From positions 40,477-104,476 of the forward strand of contig NZ_JABUXU010000018.1 in NCBI RefSeq assembly GCF_014897675.1: a DNA stretch of 64,000 nt, given 5' to 3'. The DNA comes from Advenella sp. FME57 (GTDB lineage Bacteria; Pseudomonadota; Gammaproteobacteria; Burkholderiales; Burkholderiaceae_B). Of the stretch, positions 1-8,797 are shown in pieces (positions within the stretch are counted from its first letter, which is position 1; every line of letters begins with the position of its first letter). The position numbers and the translations under genes are program-made. The notes beneath the pieces were generated by a model, which saw nothing but the letters and a program-made list of their open reading frames with translations, was not told where the DNA came from and searched no databases.

Positions 1-185
1 TTTCCATAAGGAATATTTCTTATTTTTTTAAATATAAAAGTAACTCATTGTTAAAAATAGACGGTTTTTTATCGTCAGTTAACAGAAGATGAAAGATAAT
101 AATAAGCAGCCCCCTTCATTTTCGTCAGACAGACTTTGTTTCTCCTCTACACTTTTTCTACCTGATCATTAGGGTATCAACCGGT

Positions 186-215
186 TTGACAGCAATCATT
201 CGATCGCATATGATT
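186..215 (+). promoter_or_regulatory. sigma70-like promoter and candidate EctR operator
   Basis: A TTGACA box (186-191) and a TATGAT box (209-214) are separated by exactly 17 bases, a near-consensus sigma70 promoter. An inverted repeat, AATCAT (194-199) and ATGATT (210-215) with 10 bases between, covers the spacer and the -10 box; this is the size and spacing expected for a MarR-family dimer. The promoter faces ectR-ectABCD. Repression by EctR at this site is an inference from related EctR regulators. Confidence 0.6.
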
Positions 216-263
216 AGTGCTGAAATGATTTTAAAGGGAAGCGATTTCTCTATACAATTAATT

Positions 264-809
264 ATGAGTAAAACAATTAATATGCAAACTCAATATGACA
301 TTCGTATCCTTAGCGCGCTGCGCCGCATAACCCGGGCTATCGCCGTGCACTCACGGCAACTTGCCGCCTACAGCAACGTGACAGCGCCGCAGTTGATCTG
401 CCTGGGCGCCATTGTTGAGAACGGGCCCATTACGGCTACCTCCATCAGCCGCAAAATACACGTCAGTCCCAGCACCGTCGTCGGTATTCTTGACCGTCTG
501 GAAGACAAGGGCTGGATTCGTCGCGAGCGTGGCAGGGAAGATCGCCGTATTGTGTTTATAACTGCGACCGAGGCCGGCATTGAATTGGTCAGGGCAACGC
601 CATCGCCCATTCAGACCAAGCTGACAGATGCGCTGAAGGATTTACCAGAGACAGAACAGGCCGACATTACGACGTCGCTTGAAAAAATTGTCATGCTCAT
701 GGAGGCACACAGCGTTGTGGCGCATGAGATTTCCAATGAACCGGCATCACCCATCCTGGATGTTCCAGTGGCTGATGCCTCGCACCCAGAATCCGGAATT
801 TTAATTTGA
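264..809 (+). CDS. ectR: MarR-family regulator of ectoine genes (EctR-like)
   Basis: Winged-helix MarR-family regulator. The segment from RITRAIAVHSRQL through PSTVVGILDRLEDKGWIRRERG and the DRR wing motif is typical of the family, and the position directly before ectABCD matches EctR of halotolerant proteobacteria. The frame is open from 186, but that codon is the -35 box of the promoter, so the start is placed at ATG 264; ATG 282 is also possible. Neither has a clear Shine-Dalgarno sequence. The C-terminal 25 residues are a low-complexity tail. The stop overlaps the TTG start of ectA by four bases, suggesting translational coupling. EctR proteins usually repress ectoine genes at low salinity; that role is inferred here. 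Confidence 0.8.
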   Translation: MSKTINMQTQYDIRILSALRRITRAIAVHSRQLAAYSNVTAPQLICLGAIVENGPITATSISRKIHVSPSTVVGILDRLEDKGWIRRERGREDRRIVFITATEAGIELVRATPSPIQTKLTDALKDLPETEQADITTSLEKIVMLMEAHSVVAHEISNEPASPILDVPVADASHPESGILI

Positions 810-1372
810 TTGACACGGCACTCACCACATCTCAAACGCATTCGCAACAATCCCATGCGGCAGGGGCGGCGCAGAAGAACCTGCACCTGCTGAGAACACC
901 TGCCAGAGCCGATGGTTATGACATCTGGCAATTGGTTTCCCAGTGCCCGCCATTGGATTTAAATTCGGTATACAGCTATCTGCTGCTGTGTGAGCATTTT
1001 GACAAGACCTGCGTGGTCGCGCAGGCCAATGAGCAAATCGATGGATTTGTCTCAGCCTATCAGCCTCCTGATAAGGCCGACGTATTGTTTATTTGGCAGG
1101 TCGCCGTCCACGAGCGTGGGCGCGGTCATGGACTGGGTCAGCGAATGCTGCAAAGTCTGCTGGAGCGGCCGAACCTGGCGCATATCCGGTACCTGGAAAC
1201 TACGGTGGGTCCGGACAACGCCGCTTCTCGTCGTATGTTCGCGGCCGTCGCTCGCAACATGAGCACCGGCATCGCAGAAAGCCCGCTATTTGAACCAGAA
1301 TTATTCGGGCCTCAAGCGCATGACGATGAACGTCTTTTGAAGATTGGGCCGCTCAGGCCAACGCCGGGCTGA
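806..1372 (+). CDS. ectA: L-2,4-diaminobutyrate N-gamma-acetyltransferase
   Basis: GNAT-fold enzyme that acetylates L-2,4-diaminobutyrate with acetyl-CoA, the second step of ectoine synthesis. The acetyl-CoA binding loop reads VAVHERGRGHGLGQRML (about residues 98-114), followed by ETTVGPDNAASRRMF, which is characteristic of EctA. The start is a TTG embedded in the ectR stop (TTGA overlap); no ATG lies near the N terminus of the conserved domain. The first 25 residues are not conserved-looking, so the true start could be slightly further in. 188 residues is normal for the family. ectB follows after 77 bases that contain a hairpin. Confidence 0.92.
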   Translation: MIDTALTTSQTHSQQSHAAGAAQKNLHLLRTPARADGYDIWQLVSQCPPLDLNSVYSYLLLCEHFDKTCVVAQANEQIDGFVSAYQPPDKADVLFIWQVAVHERGRGHGLGQRMLQSLLERPNLAHIRYLETTVGPDNAASRRMFAAVARNMSTGIAESPLFEPELFGPQAHDDERLLKIGPLRPTPG

Positions 1373-1398
1373 GTTCACCAGGGCGTGCCCGGCGTCCG

Positions 1399-1424
1399 AA
1401 TGCCTGTAACAGGCATTGTCTTTT
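1399..1424 (+). terminator. intra-operon hairpin between ectA and ectB
   Basis: Perfect 8-bp stem AATGCCTG (1399-1406) / CAGGCATT (1410-1417) with a three-base loop, followed by GTCTTTT. This has the form of a weak rho-independent terminator or attenuator inside the ect operon. It could lower ectBCD expression or protect a processed 3' end of ectA. No function is proven. Confidence 0.5.
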
Positions 1425-1449
1425 AATATTTAAATAAATAGGAAAAATC

Positions 1450-2748
1450 ATGGATTTAGAAATTTTCGACCGCATGGAGTCTGAAGTACGTGGCTACGTA
1501 CGTTCATTCCCCGTCATATTCAGTCAGGCCAAGGGCTCTGTACTGACTGATGAATCAGGCAAGGAATACATCGATTTTTTCAGTGGCGCAGGTACCTTGA
1601 ATTATGGGCATAACAATCCGATTCTCAAGAAGAAGCTGATTGAATATTTGAATACTGACGGCGTGGTGCATGGTCTGGATATGGCCACATCGGCAAAAAA
1701 ATATTTCATGGAAACTTTTGAACGTGTGTTGTTGATTCCGCGCAAAATGAATTACACGTTGCAGTTTACCGGTCCAACCGGCACCAATGCCGTAGAAGCG
1801 GCACTCAAATTGGCGCGCCAGGTCAAAGGTCGTTCCAACGTCGTTTCATTTACTCATGGTTTTCATGGTGTGAGCGGCGGTTCGCTGGCTGTGACTGCCA
1901 ATGAAAAATTCCGGAATGCGGCCGGCGTCTCGCTGCATAACACCGCCTTTATGCCCTTTGACGGGTATATCGGACCCGACGTGGACACCATTGCCTATTT
2001 CGAACGCATGCTGGAAGATCCCAGCAGCGGTCTGGACTTGCCGGCTGCTGTCATTGTCGAGACGGTTCAGGGAGAGGGCGGTGTGAATGTGGCCAGTTGG
2101 CGCTGGATTCGTGAACTGGAAAAACTGTGCCGCAAGTTCGACATGCTGCTGATCGTGGATGATATCCAGGTCGGTTGTGGTCGTACCGGCAGCTTTTTCA
2201 GCTTTGAAGCGGCCGGCATCAAGCCCGACATTATCACGCTATCCAAGTCGCTGTCCGGCTTTGGTCTGCCAATGTCACTTGTGTTGATGAAGCCTGAACT
2301 GGACATCTGGAAGCCTGGCCAGCACAGCGGTACGTTCCGCGGCAATAACCTGGCTTTTGTTACAGCGGCCCAGGCGCTGGACAGCTACTGGAGCGACGAC
2401 CGTTTCCAGAACGAAACGCGCCGCAAGGAAAGCATTGTGCGCGACTGGCTTGAGAACATCGTGCACAGCTTTCCTGAAGCCGGCTTCAGTGTGCGTGGCC
2501 GTGGCCTGATTCAGGGACTGGTCTGCGATGATAGGCCCGAGCTGGCAAATAAAATTGCCCAGCAGGCTTTTGCACACGGGCTGGTCATTGAAACCTCGGG
2601 CGCCCAGGACGAGGTCCTGAAAATTTTGCCGGCGCTTACCATCGAGGATGCGCACTTGACGCAGGGCCTGGAGTTGATTGAACGCAGCGTCGCTGAAGTG
2701 CTCAAGCAGGAAGGCAAGAAATCCAAAGTTCTCAAATTCGGAGCGTAA
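1450..2748 (+). CDS. ectB: diaminobutyrate--2-oxoglutarate transaminase
   Basis: PLP-dependent class III aminotransferase that makes L-2,4-diaminobutyrate from aspartate beta-semialdehyde and glutamate, the first step of ectoine synthesis. Visible motifs: the phosphate-binding GPTGTNAVEAALKLAR (about 108-123), VDDIQVGCGRTG (about 236-247) and the PLP lysine in ITLSKSLSGFGLP (K266). Length 432 is typical of EctB. AGGAAAAATC precedes the ATG. ectC starts five bases after the stop. No ectoine-specific aspartokinase gene is present in the cluster, so precursor supply must come from the general pathway. Confidence 0.96.
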   Translation: MDLEIFDRMESEVRGYVRSFPVIFSQAKGSVLTDESGKEYIDFFSGAGTLNYGHNNPILKKKLIEYLNTDGVVHGLDMATSAKKYFMETFERVLLIPRKMNYTLQFTGPTGTNAVEAALKLARQVKGRSNVVSFTHGFHGVSGGSLAVTANEKFRNAAGVSLHNTAFMPFDGYIGPDVDTIAYFERMLEDPSSGLDLPAAVIVETVQGEGGVNVASWRWIRELEKLCRKFDMLLIVDDIQVGCGRTGSFFSFEAAGIKPDIITLSKSLSGFGLPMSLVLMKPELDIWKPGQHSGTFRGNNLAFVTAAQALDSYWSDDRFQNETRRKESIVRDWLENIVHSFPEAGFSVRGRGLIQGLVCDDRPELANKIAQQAFAHGLVIETSGAQDEVLKILPALTIEDAHLTQGLELIERSVAEVLKQEGKKSKVLKFGA

Positions 2749-2753
2749 GAAAT

Positions 2754-3152
2754 ATGATAGTTAGAAATGTGAAAGATGTTATTGGTACCGATCTCGAAGT
2801 TAAAACCGACACCTGGCTCAGTCGCCGTGTGTTGCTGGCCAAGGATGGCATGGGATTTTCTTTTCATGAAACTGTGATATTTCCCGGTACGGAAACCCAT
2901 ATTCACTACCAGAATCACCTGGAAGCAGTGTGGTGCGTGGAAGGGGACGGCGAGATCGAAACCATTGCCGATGGCAAGAAATACGCACTGGGCCCGGGCG
3001 TGGTTTATGCCCTGAATGAGAATGATGAGCATTGGCTGCGCGGTGGGAAAGTGCCGCTACGTGTAATCTGCGTCTTTAATCCCCCGGTAACCGGTCTTGA
3101 AGTACATGACGAAGACGGTGTTTATCCGGCTATGACCGAGGAAACCGCCTGA
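2754..3152 (+). CDS. ectC: ectoine synthase
   Basis: Cupin-fold metalloenzyme that closes N-gamma-acetyl-diaminobutyrate to ectoine. The N-terminal MIVRNVKDVIGTD, the metal-site stretch FPGTETHIHYQNHLEAVWCVEGDGE (about 43-67) and the proline-rich end near VFNPPVTGLEVHDEDG are hallmark EctC features. 132 residues is the standard length. It sits between ectB and ectD with short gaps and is surely co-transcribed. Confidence 0.96.
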   Translation: MIVRNVKDVIGTDLEVKTDTWLSRRVLLAKDGMGFSFHETVIFPGTETHIHYQNHLEAVWCVEGDGEIETIADGKKYALGPGVVYALNENDEHWLRGGKVPLRVICVFNPPVTGLEVHDEDGVYPAMTEETA

Positions 3153-3177
3153 ACTGTAAACAGATAAGGAGTACAAG

Positions 3178-4095
3178 ATGGTCGTAACCGACATTTATGA
3201 ATCACGTACCAGCGGCACAGCCGCAATTATCGCCAGACAGGAACCCGTGGTGTATGGTGACGGCAATTACGCCGATGCGTTGTCTGCCGAGCAGATGGCT
3301 GCCTACGAACGGGACGGATTTTTGGTGTTGGACAGCCTGTTCAGTGAGCAGGAAGTCAAGGTGTTGATGGACGAAGTGCTAGCGATGACCAACAACAGCA
3401 AGATTGCCGCGAGCGACGAAGCGATTACCGAACCCGGCAGCAAAGCTGTTCGTTCCATCTTCAAGGTGCATGCGTTGAACAAGGTAATGGATCGGCTTTC
3501 ACGCGATCCTCGTCTGATTCATGTTGCACGTCAGATATTGGGTTCGGAAGTGTACCTGCATCAGTCGCGAGCCAATCTTAAGCCTGGTTTCAAGGGTAAG
3601 GAGTTTTACTGGCATTCCGACTTTGAAACATGGCATACGGAAGATGGAATGCCTCATATGCGCGCGTTGAGTTGCTCGGTATTGCTGACAGACAACAATG
3701 AATGCAACGGTCCGCTTATGGTTGTGCCAGGTTCTCATCGACAGTTCATTTCGTGCCGGGGAATCACACCCGACGAGAACTACAAAAAATCGTTGAAGGC
3801 TCAGGAATATGGCGTGCCTGATCCATTGAGTCTGGAGTTGCTCGCAGAGCAGGGCGGCATCAAAGCCGTTACCGGCAAAGCCGGCTCGGTGGTGTTTTTC
3901 GATTGCAATACCATGCACGGTTCTAACGGCAACATTTCGCCATGGCCACGTGCCAACGTATTCATGGTGTATAACAGCGTTGAGAATACGCTTAATGCAC
4001 CAAAATATGGGCTGGCGCCGCGTCCTGAATACATTGCGACGCGGGCATTTGAGGGCGCGCTGGAGCCGCTGGATGCGTTGCAGGAAGTTGCGTGA
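3178..4095 (+). CDS. ectD: ectoine 5-hydroxylase
   Basis: Non-haem Fe(II)/2-oxoglutarate dioxygenase converting ectoine to 5-hydroxyectoine. The family signature FYWHSDFETWHTEDGMP is present; iron ligands are H146 and D148 with a distal histidine in NTMHGSNGN (H247), and R258 is a candidate 2-oxoglutarate anchor. GTVLTDNNE-type substrate residues and the final PEYIATRAF region are also normal. 305 residues fits EctD. A TAAGGAG ribosome binding site lies just before the ATG. It is last in the operon and is followed by a terminator. Confidence 0.96.
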   Translation: MVVTDIYESRTSGTAAIIARQEPVVYGDGNYADALSAEQMAAYERDGFLVLDSLFSEQEVKVLMDEVLAMTNNSKIAASDEAITEPGSKAVRSIFKVHALNKVMDRLSRDPRLIHVARQILGSEVYLHQSRANLKPGFKGKEFYWHSDFETWHTEDGMPHMRALSCSVLLTDNNECNGPLMVVPGSHRQFISCRGITPDENYKKSLKAQEYGVPDPLSLELLAEQGGIKAVTGKAGSVVFFDCNTMHGSNGNISPWPRANVFMVYNSVENTLNAPKYGLAPRPEYIATRAFEGALEPLDALQEVA

Positions 4096-4198
4096 TGTAC
4101 GATACGGAATGTATTTGCTACGGTTGAACGCATTCCGGATTGGGCATTGTTTCGCCTGCGTGCGCAAGCCAATATCGTTGTAGAAAAATGAGCGTCAG

Positions 4199-4231
4199 AA
4201 TGGCTCCGGTTTTTCCCCCGGGGCCATTTTT
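4199..4231 (+). terminator. terminator after ectD
   Basis: Stem AATGGCTCCGG (4199-4209) / CCGGGGCCATT (4218-4228) with one G-T wobble and an eight-base loop, followed by a T run. It is 104 bases after the ectD stop and ends the ectoine operon. Confidence 0.75.
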
Positions 4232-4444
4232 CATTTGCAGGGTGGTGGTTGTAAAATGATGGGATAGCGCGCCCTGGGGTGAAATGCCTGTTATTTTCTG
4301 CAGATTGCATATAATCAGTCGATAGGGTGGGAAATGAGATCCACCTCGTGGATATTGGGCGATGCTTTCGTACAGTGTGATGGAGTATGCCTTTGTGGTA
4401 ATACAAACGTAAAGGCGACACACCACTGTGCGGTGAGGTTAAGT

Positions 4445-4702
4445 ATGGAAATGAAGCTGGAAAATCTGGAAGCCATGACCGATGTGGAAGAAAAGGTGTT
4501 CTGGAGAATGTTTGATGTCAGGATCGTGCGCGACAATGGCGCAGCTGCGCGCGCGCACCTGCAGGCCGGCCGCCCGGTTTATTATCGCGAAGATGGTACG
4601 CCTCCAGGCCTGATCATCAAGGAATTTCCCGACGGGCGACGCCAGCTCGTGCGTTTTGTCGATGGAGTCGAACAAACGGTCGGCGATACTGCAGCGGCAT
4701 GA
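4445..4702 (+). CDS. small protein preceding zeta-like toxin, possible antitoxin
   Basis: An 85-residue acidic/basic mixed protein with no signal peptide. The frame is open from 4334 but the sequence upstream of ATG 4445 has an unusual Cys-rich composition, and a TATAAT box at 4310-4315 lies close by, so 4445 is the favoured start. The C-terminal part (about 45-80) reads VYYREDGTPPGLIIKEFPDG, which looks like a small beta-rich domain. Its stop overlaps the next gene's ATG (ATGA), so the two are translationally coupled. By position it could be the antitoxin of the zeta-like protein, but I recognise no antitoxin family. Confidence 0.6.
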   Translation: MEMKLENLEAMTDVEEKVFWRMFDVRIVRDNGAAARAHLQAGRPVYYREDGTPPGLIIKEFPDGRRQLVRFVDGVEQTVGDTAAA

Positions 4703-5316
4703 GTGTACCGAAACTCTGGGTCGTAGCCGGCCCCAATGGGGCAGGCAAAACAACGCTTACGCGTTTGCATCTGACGGGCCATCTGCCGGTTGTCAATTCG
4801 GACGATATTGCCGAACAGCTTGATATCGAAAATCGCAATAGCGCACAGGTGCAAATGCGCGCCGGCAGGCTGGCTTTGCTTGCGCGAGATAAGCTGCTTG
4901 CCAGTGGGCGCAGCTTTGCAATAGAAACCACGCTTAGCGGCAATTCTGAGCTGGACCTGATGCGTCGCGCCCGCCTCGCAGGCTATCAGGTCATCCTGGC
5001 TTTTGTTGGCGTGGATGACGTGGGGCTGCTTATTGCGCGGGTCAAATCACGCGTTGCCGATGGCGGTCATGCCGTTCCGCTGGATGCGATAGCGCGGCGT
5101 TACGGGCGCAGCATGGATAACCTGGGGTTTGCGCTGCAGATTGCAGACCGGGCCTGGGTGTTTGAGAACAAGCGCAAAAGAGGGCGCCGCACTCTACTCA
5201 TCCGCGAGGCAGACCGGCTCAAATATGTAAGCAAATCGTTGCCGATGTGGGCCAGGCAGGCGATTCCCACCGCGCTGCGTAAACGGGACCGTCTCCATAA
5301 GAAAAAAAGCATGTAG
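4699..5316 (+). CDS. zeta-toxin-like P-loop kinase
   Basis: P-loop NTPase of the zeta toxin/AAA_33 type. Walker A is GPNGAGKTT (about 11-19), followed by VVNSDDIAEQL where zeta toxins have the substrate-binding Asp, and by FAIETTLSGNSELDLMRRA, the conserved zeta switch segment. Zeta toxins phosphorylate UDP-N-acetylglucosamine and block cell-wall synthesis; many stand-alone chromosomal homologues are uncharacterised. The C terminus is strongly basic (RKRDRLHKKKSM). 205 residues is normal for the short chromosomal type. It overlaps the preceding small gene by four bases. The activity is inferred. Confidence 0.8.
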   Translation: MSVPKLWVVAGPNGAGKTTLTRLHLTGHLPVVNSDDIAEQLDIENRNSAQVQMRAGRLALLARDKLLASGRSFAIETTLSGNSELDLMRRARLAGYQVILAFVGVDDVGLLIARVKSRVADGGHAVPLDAIARRYGRSMDNLGFALQIADRAWVFENKRKRGRRTLLIREADRLKYVSKSLPMWARQAIPTALRKRDRLHKKKSM

Positions 5317-5460
5317 GATCACGCAGTTGGGCAAAGCGTGTACATGGTTCCTTGTCTTTGGTGAGTGCATCACAATCGGGGCCCCTTGTAGCCGACCGCA
5401 ACGCTGCGGTATTAGCCAGGCTGCCGGATTGTTCATTCCAGTGTTATTAGGGCGTGCTGA

Positions 5461-6291
5461 TCAGGCTATGCTGTAGCCCAGTTGCTGGCTGATGCGTTGC
5501 GCTTGTTGACGAACGGATACGGCAATGGGTCCACTCAGCGACGTATCAAAGCCGCCGCTGGCGCCCAATGCGGTCAGCACTGCAGTCAGTTGCCCGGCAT
5601 AGTTAAATACCGGCGCTGCAACGGCACTAATGCCTTTCAGGTTGGTGTCTCTGACACAAACACAGTGAAATCTGCTTATTTCATCATGTAATTGTGCAAC
5701 CAGGACATCAAATGGCGCCGGTGGGTTCTGCGTTTCGTCCAGGGTGTCAAATTCCTGCCTGGCCAGTGCCCGTACGGCAGGTTCGTTGTGCAGCCCGAGA
5801 AAGACTCTGCCGGTAGCTGACCAGAGAAAGGACAGTACCGAGCCCACCCTTACGTTCACCGTGACCGGCAGGCTGGGTTCTTCCATCCGTACGATGGTCG
5901 GGCCTTTGTTGCCCATGACCGCAATAAAGCTGGTAATGCCCAGCTGCTCGCGCAGATGTATCAGGGCTGGCTCCGCTATTCTGATGGGATCAGCCTGTCG
6001 CATGGCGGCAAGGCCGATCAACATGGATTCCAGACCAAGTGTGTACTGTTGCGTATTGGCGTTCTGTGTCACCAGCCCACCATCAATAAGGCTCACCAGA
6101 TAGCGATGGACTTTGGCAGGGTTTTCGTCCAGATGCGTTGCCAGGGCGGTAAGGCTGGCGCCCCCACCCAGGCTGGCCAGCCCTTTGAGCACCGCTACCA
6201 CGGTGTCAGCTGCCTGTACACTTTGTCGTCTTTCACGGCTGCGCGCGGGGGTTGCGGCAGTGATATTGTCAGGGGCGCTCAGGGCGTTCAT
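5461..6291 (-). CDS. IclR-family transcriptional regulator
   Basis: IclR-type regulator: winged helix with SVQAADTVVAVLKGLASLGGGASLTALATHL and HRYLVSLIDGGLVTQ in the N-terminal third, then a ligand-binding domain (VMGNKGPTIVRMEE, GRVFLG, CVCVRDTNLKGISAVAAPVF). The frame is open up to 6414 but the extra residues are low complexity; ATG 6291 (or 6300) is the plausible start, giving about 276 residues. It is the last gene of a run that starts with a Bug protein and a P450, with a 156-base gap, and probably controls that operon. The effector is unknown, probably an aromatic or small organic acid. Confidence 0.85.
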   Translation of the reverse strand: MNALSAPDNITAATPARSRERRQSVQAADTVVAVLKGLASLGGGASLTALATHLDENPAKVHRYLVSLIDGGLVTQNANTQQYTLGLESMLIGLAAMRQADPIRIAEPALIHLREQLGITSFIAVMGNKGPTIVRMEEPSLPVTVNVRVGSVLSFLWSATGRVFLGLHNEPAVRALARQEFDTLDETQNPPAPFDVLVAQLHDEISRFHCVCVRDTNLKGISAVAAPVFNYAGQLTAVLTALGASGGFDTSLSGPIAVSVRQQAQRISQQLGYSIA

Positions 6292-6447
6292 TTGATACAT
6301 AGACCGGAAGTAGACATGGGCCGTATTATAGAGGACGATAAAAGAACATGATCGGCCAGGCAGGCATTTTCGCCCGGGACTAGACGGCAAGGGCGGCAAG
6401 CACAATGGCGGCAAGTATTCATGATCCGGCCTTTCATATGAGGATTG

Positions 6448-8784
6448 TCATAGATCCAGGACGATGCGTTTGTCTTTGGCTCGCGAGCAGCAACTCATCA
6501 TTTTTTTGCCTGCCGCACGTTCGCTGCGCGTGAGCACCACATCCCTGTGATCAGGCAGGCCGCCCAGTACACTCACTTCACAGGATCCGCACAGGCCTTC
6601 CTCGCAATCGCTCTGGATGTCGATATTGGCGCCACGCAAGGCCTCCAGCAGCGTCTGGTCTGCAGCAACGGTAACGGTAATGCCCGATTGCTTCAGTTCA
6701 GCTTCGAAGGAGTGCTCCTTGGTCGGGTCCAGTTTGCCCAGTGTTGAATGAAAATGTTCGATATGCAATGCGTCGTCTGGCCAGCTTTCGCAGATTTTCT
6801 GCAGGCAGTCGGTCAGGCGTTGCGGCCCACAGGCATAGATCTGCGTGTCGGCGTCGGATGTGGCCAACAGGCTGGCAAAATCTGCGCGCCGCGCTTCATC
6901 GGCGGCATAGACATGGAGCCGGTCGCCATGCTCCTGCAGGCAAGCGAGCAATGCCATGCTCTTGCGGCTGCGACCGCAATAGTGGATCTGGTAATCAATT
7001 CCGCGTTTTTTGGCCGCCCGCGCCATGGCGCTGATGGGGGTAATGCCGATTCCGCCGGCAATGAAGATGGCCTTTTTGGCTTGTGCATCGAAATGAAAGT
7101 GATTGCGCGGACCACGGATATGCAAGGGGATGCCGCAACGGACATGTTGATGCACCCATGCCGAGCCGCCGCGACCGGCGTCTTCGCGCAATACGGCAAT
7201 ATCCAGAACTTGTGGATTGGCCGGGTCGCCGCAAAGAGAATATTGTCGCGAGATACCCAGGTCGCCGCACACCAGGTCAATGTGGGATCCTGGCGTCCAG
7301 CGCGGCAGGGTCTGGCCGTCGGCCGCAGCCAGGCGGATTCGCATGATATCGTCGGTCAGCATCTCGGTTTCCTGAACCACAACCTGGCGGGATAGCGAAT
7401 GGGTGGAAGGTTCGCCAAGCCGTATCGGATGCTGTCTGCCCAAAATAGCGGGGTTATGGCGTTCCGGATTGGCTGCAGGGTCCCAGTGCACCAATAAATG
7501 TTCCGGCCCCCGGAATGAGGTGTTGGGTACATAGGTAAATGTCTGTTCCGACAATTTCAAATGGGGCAGGCGCAGGGTGAGCTCTTCAAGAAAAATCTGC
7601 ATTTCCATTCGCGCCAGATTCTTGCCCATGCATTGATGCGAGCCATAGCCGAATGTGAGCTGGTCGCTGGCATTCTCACGCCGGATGTCGAGCAGATCAG
7701 CGTCGGTAAAATGACGTTCGTCATGATTGGCCGACGAACTGACAATCAGCAGCTTTGAGCCTGCCGCAATCTGGATACCACCGATCTGCACATCGCGTGT
7801 CGCGAGTCTTCGCCATGCCGCTACAGACCCATTATGACGCAGGCATTCTTCCACCGCGTTCGGAATCAGGTTTGGATCCTCACAGATTTCCTGCCAGACA
7901 TGGGGGTGCGATAGCAGCAGTTTGATGGCATTGGCAGAGGCGTTGGCTGTGGTCTCATGCGCAGCAACAATGCCAGCCATCATCATGGAATGCAGGTAGG
8001 AGTCAGGCACCACCTCCGGATGCAAGTGCTGCATGCGAATGCCGTATTGCATCCAGCCGGGCTGCTCGGGATTTTTGCGCATCTTCTCCAGAATCGTGCC
8101 GGCCAGTTGCCAGAAGTTGCCCACGGCATGGGCGACGGCAACTTGTTCTTCCGGCTTCGGGCGGCCCCAGGTATTGACGGTATGCGCGATGGAATACTTG
8201 CGCAGGGTATCCATGTCTTCTTCAGGAACACCGAGAAAATGCAGGGCGACGGTCAACGGCACTTCCCACAGCATCTGTTCGACCAGGTCTGCTTTGCCAT
8301 CGTTGATAAAGCGGTCGACGTATTGGCGGGTGAGCTGGCGCACCATGGGTTCGTGATGCTTTAATGCGTCGACGGTGAATGGCTCCATCAGCAGGCGTCG
8401 CCGTGGCATATGCGCCGGCTCGTCTTCATTGACCAGGGTGCGGCTCATGCCGTAATTGTAGGACTCCAGCACGGCGTTGGCTTCGGGGCCAGTGGGTGTG
8501 ATTTTTTCAAGTGCAATAGAGGGACTGAAGGTGATGTTGTCACGAAATATCTGTTTGATATCCTCGTAACGAGTCACCACCCAGTACCCCAGTTTGGGAC
8601 TGAAAAATACCGGCTCCTGTTCGCGTGACCATTTCACATACTCCGGCGGGTCCTGTTGGTAGGCGTCTTCGAAGGGGTCGAACTGCGCAGCGCGGGCGCT
8701 CACCGGGCAGCCGGTGGCATTGGTGTTTGCACCGGAATAAGGGCATTGCGCCTGCGCTGACTGCGAAGTGGATTGGGTATTCAT
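6448..8784 (-). CDS. self-sufficient cytochrome P450 (CYP116B-type fusion)
   Basis: Fusion of a P450 with a phthalate-dioxygenase-type reductase in one 778-residue chain. The P450 part (about 30-440) shows the I-helix AAHETT (about 274-279), the ExxR motif E313-R316 and the haem loop FGYGSHQC with ligand C385. The reductase follows with an FMN site RQYSL (513-517) and an NAD(P)H site GGIGITP (577-583) and ACGP (651-654). The C-terminal 2Fe-2S ferredoxin has C727, C732, C735 and C765 or C766. Members hydroxylate, dealkylate or epoxidise aromatic and terpenoid compounds; the natural substrate is unknown. It starts 13 bases after the Bug gene, so the two are co-transcribed. Confidence 0.95.
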   Translation of the reverse strand: MNTQSTSQSAQAQCPYSGANTNATGCPVSARAAQFDPFEDAYQQDPPEYVKWSREQEPVFFSPKLGYWVVTRYEDIKQIFRDNITFSPSIALEKITPTGPEANAVLESYNYGMSRTLVNEDEPAHMPRRRLLMEPFTVDALKHHEPMVRQLTRQYVDRFINDGKADLVEQMLWEVPLTVALHFLGVPEEDMDTLRKYSIAHTVNTWGRPKPEEQVAVAHAVGNFWQLAGTILEKMRKNPEQPGWMQYGIRMQHLHPEVVPDSYLHSMMMAGIVAAHETTANASANAIKLLLSHPHVWQEICEDPNLIPNAVEECLRHNGSVAAWRRLATRDVQIGGIQIAAGSKLLIVSSSANHDERHFTDADLLDIRRENASDQLTFGYGSHQCMGKNLARMEMQIFLEELTLRLPHLKLSEQTFTYVPNTSFRGPEHLLVHWDPAANPERHNPAILGRQHPIRLGEPSTHSLSRQVVVQETEMLTDDIMRIRLAAADGQTLPRWTPGSHIDLVCGDLGISRQYSLCGDPANPQVLDIAVLREDAGRGGSAWVHQHVRCGIPLHIRGPRNHFHFDAQAKKAIFIAGGIGITPISAMARAAKKRGIDYQIHYCGRSRKSMALLACLQEHGDRLHVYAADEARRADFASLLATSDADTQIYACGPQRLTDCLQKICESWPDDALHIEHFHSTLGKLDPTKEHSFEAELKQSGITVTVAADQTLLEALRGANIDIQSDCEEGLCGSCEVSVLGGLPDHRDVVLTRSERAAGKKMMSCCSRAKDKRIVLDL

Positions 8785-8797
8785 GATGTAACTCGGA

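Noticed and set aside
186..263. N-terminal extension of EctR from TTG 186 or ATG 210/225
   Set aside because: These codons lie in the -35 and -10 boxes or just at the predicted start of the transcript.
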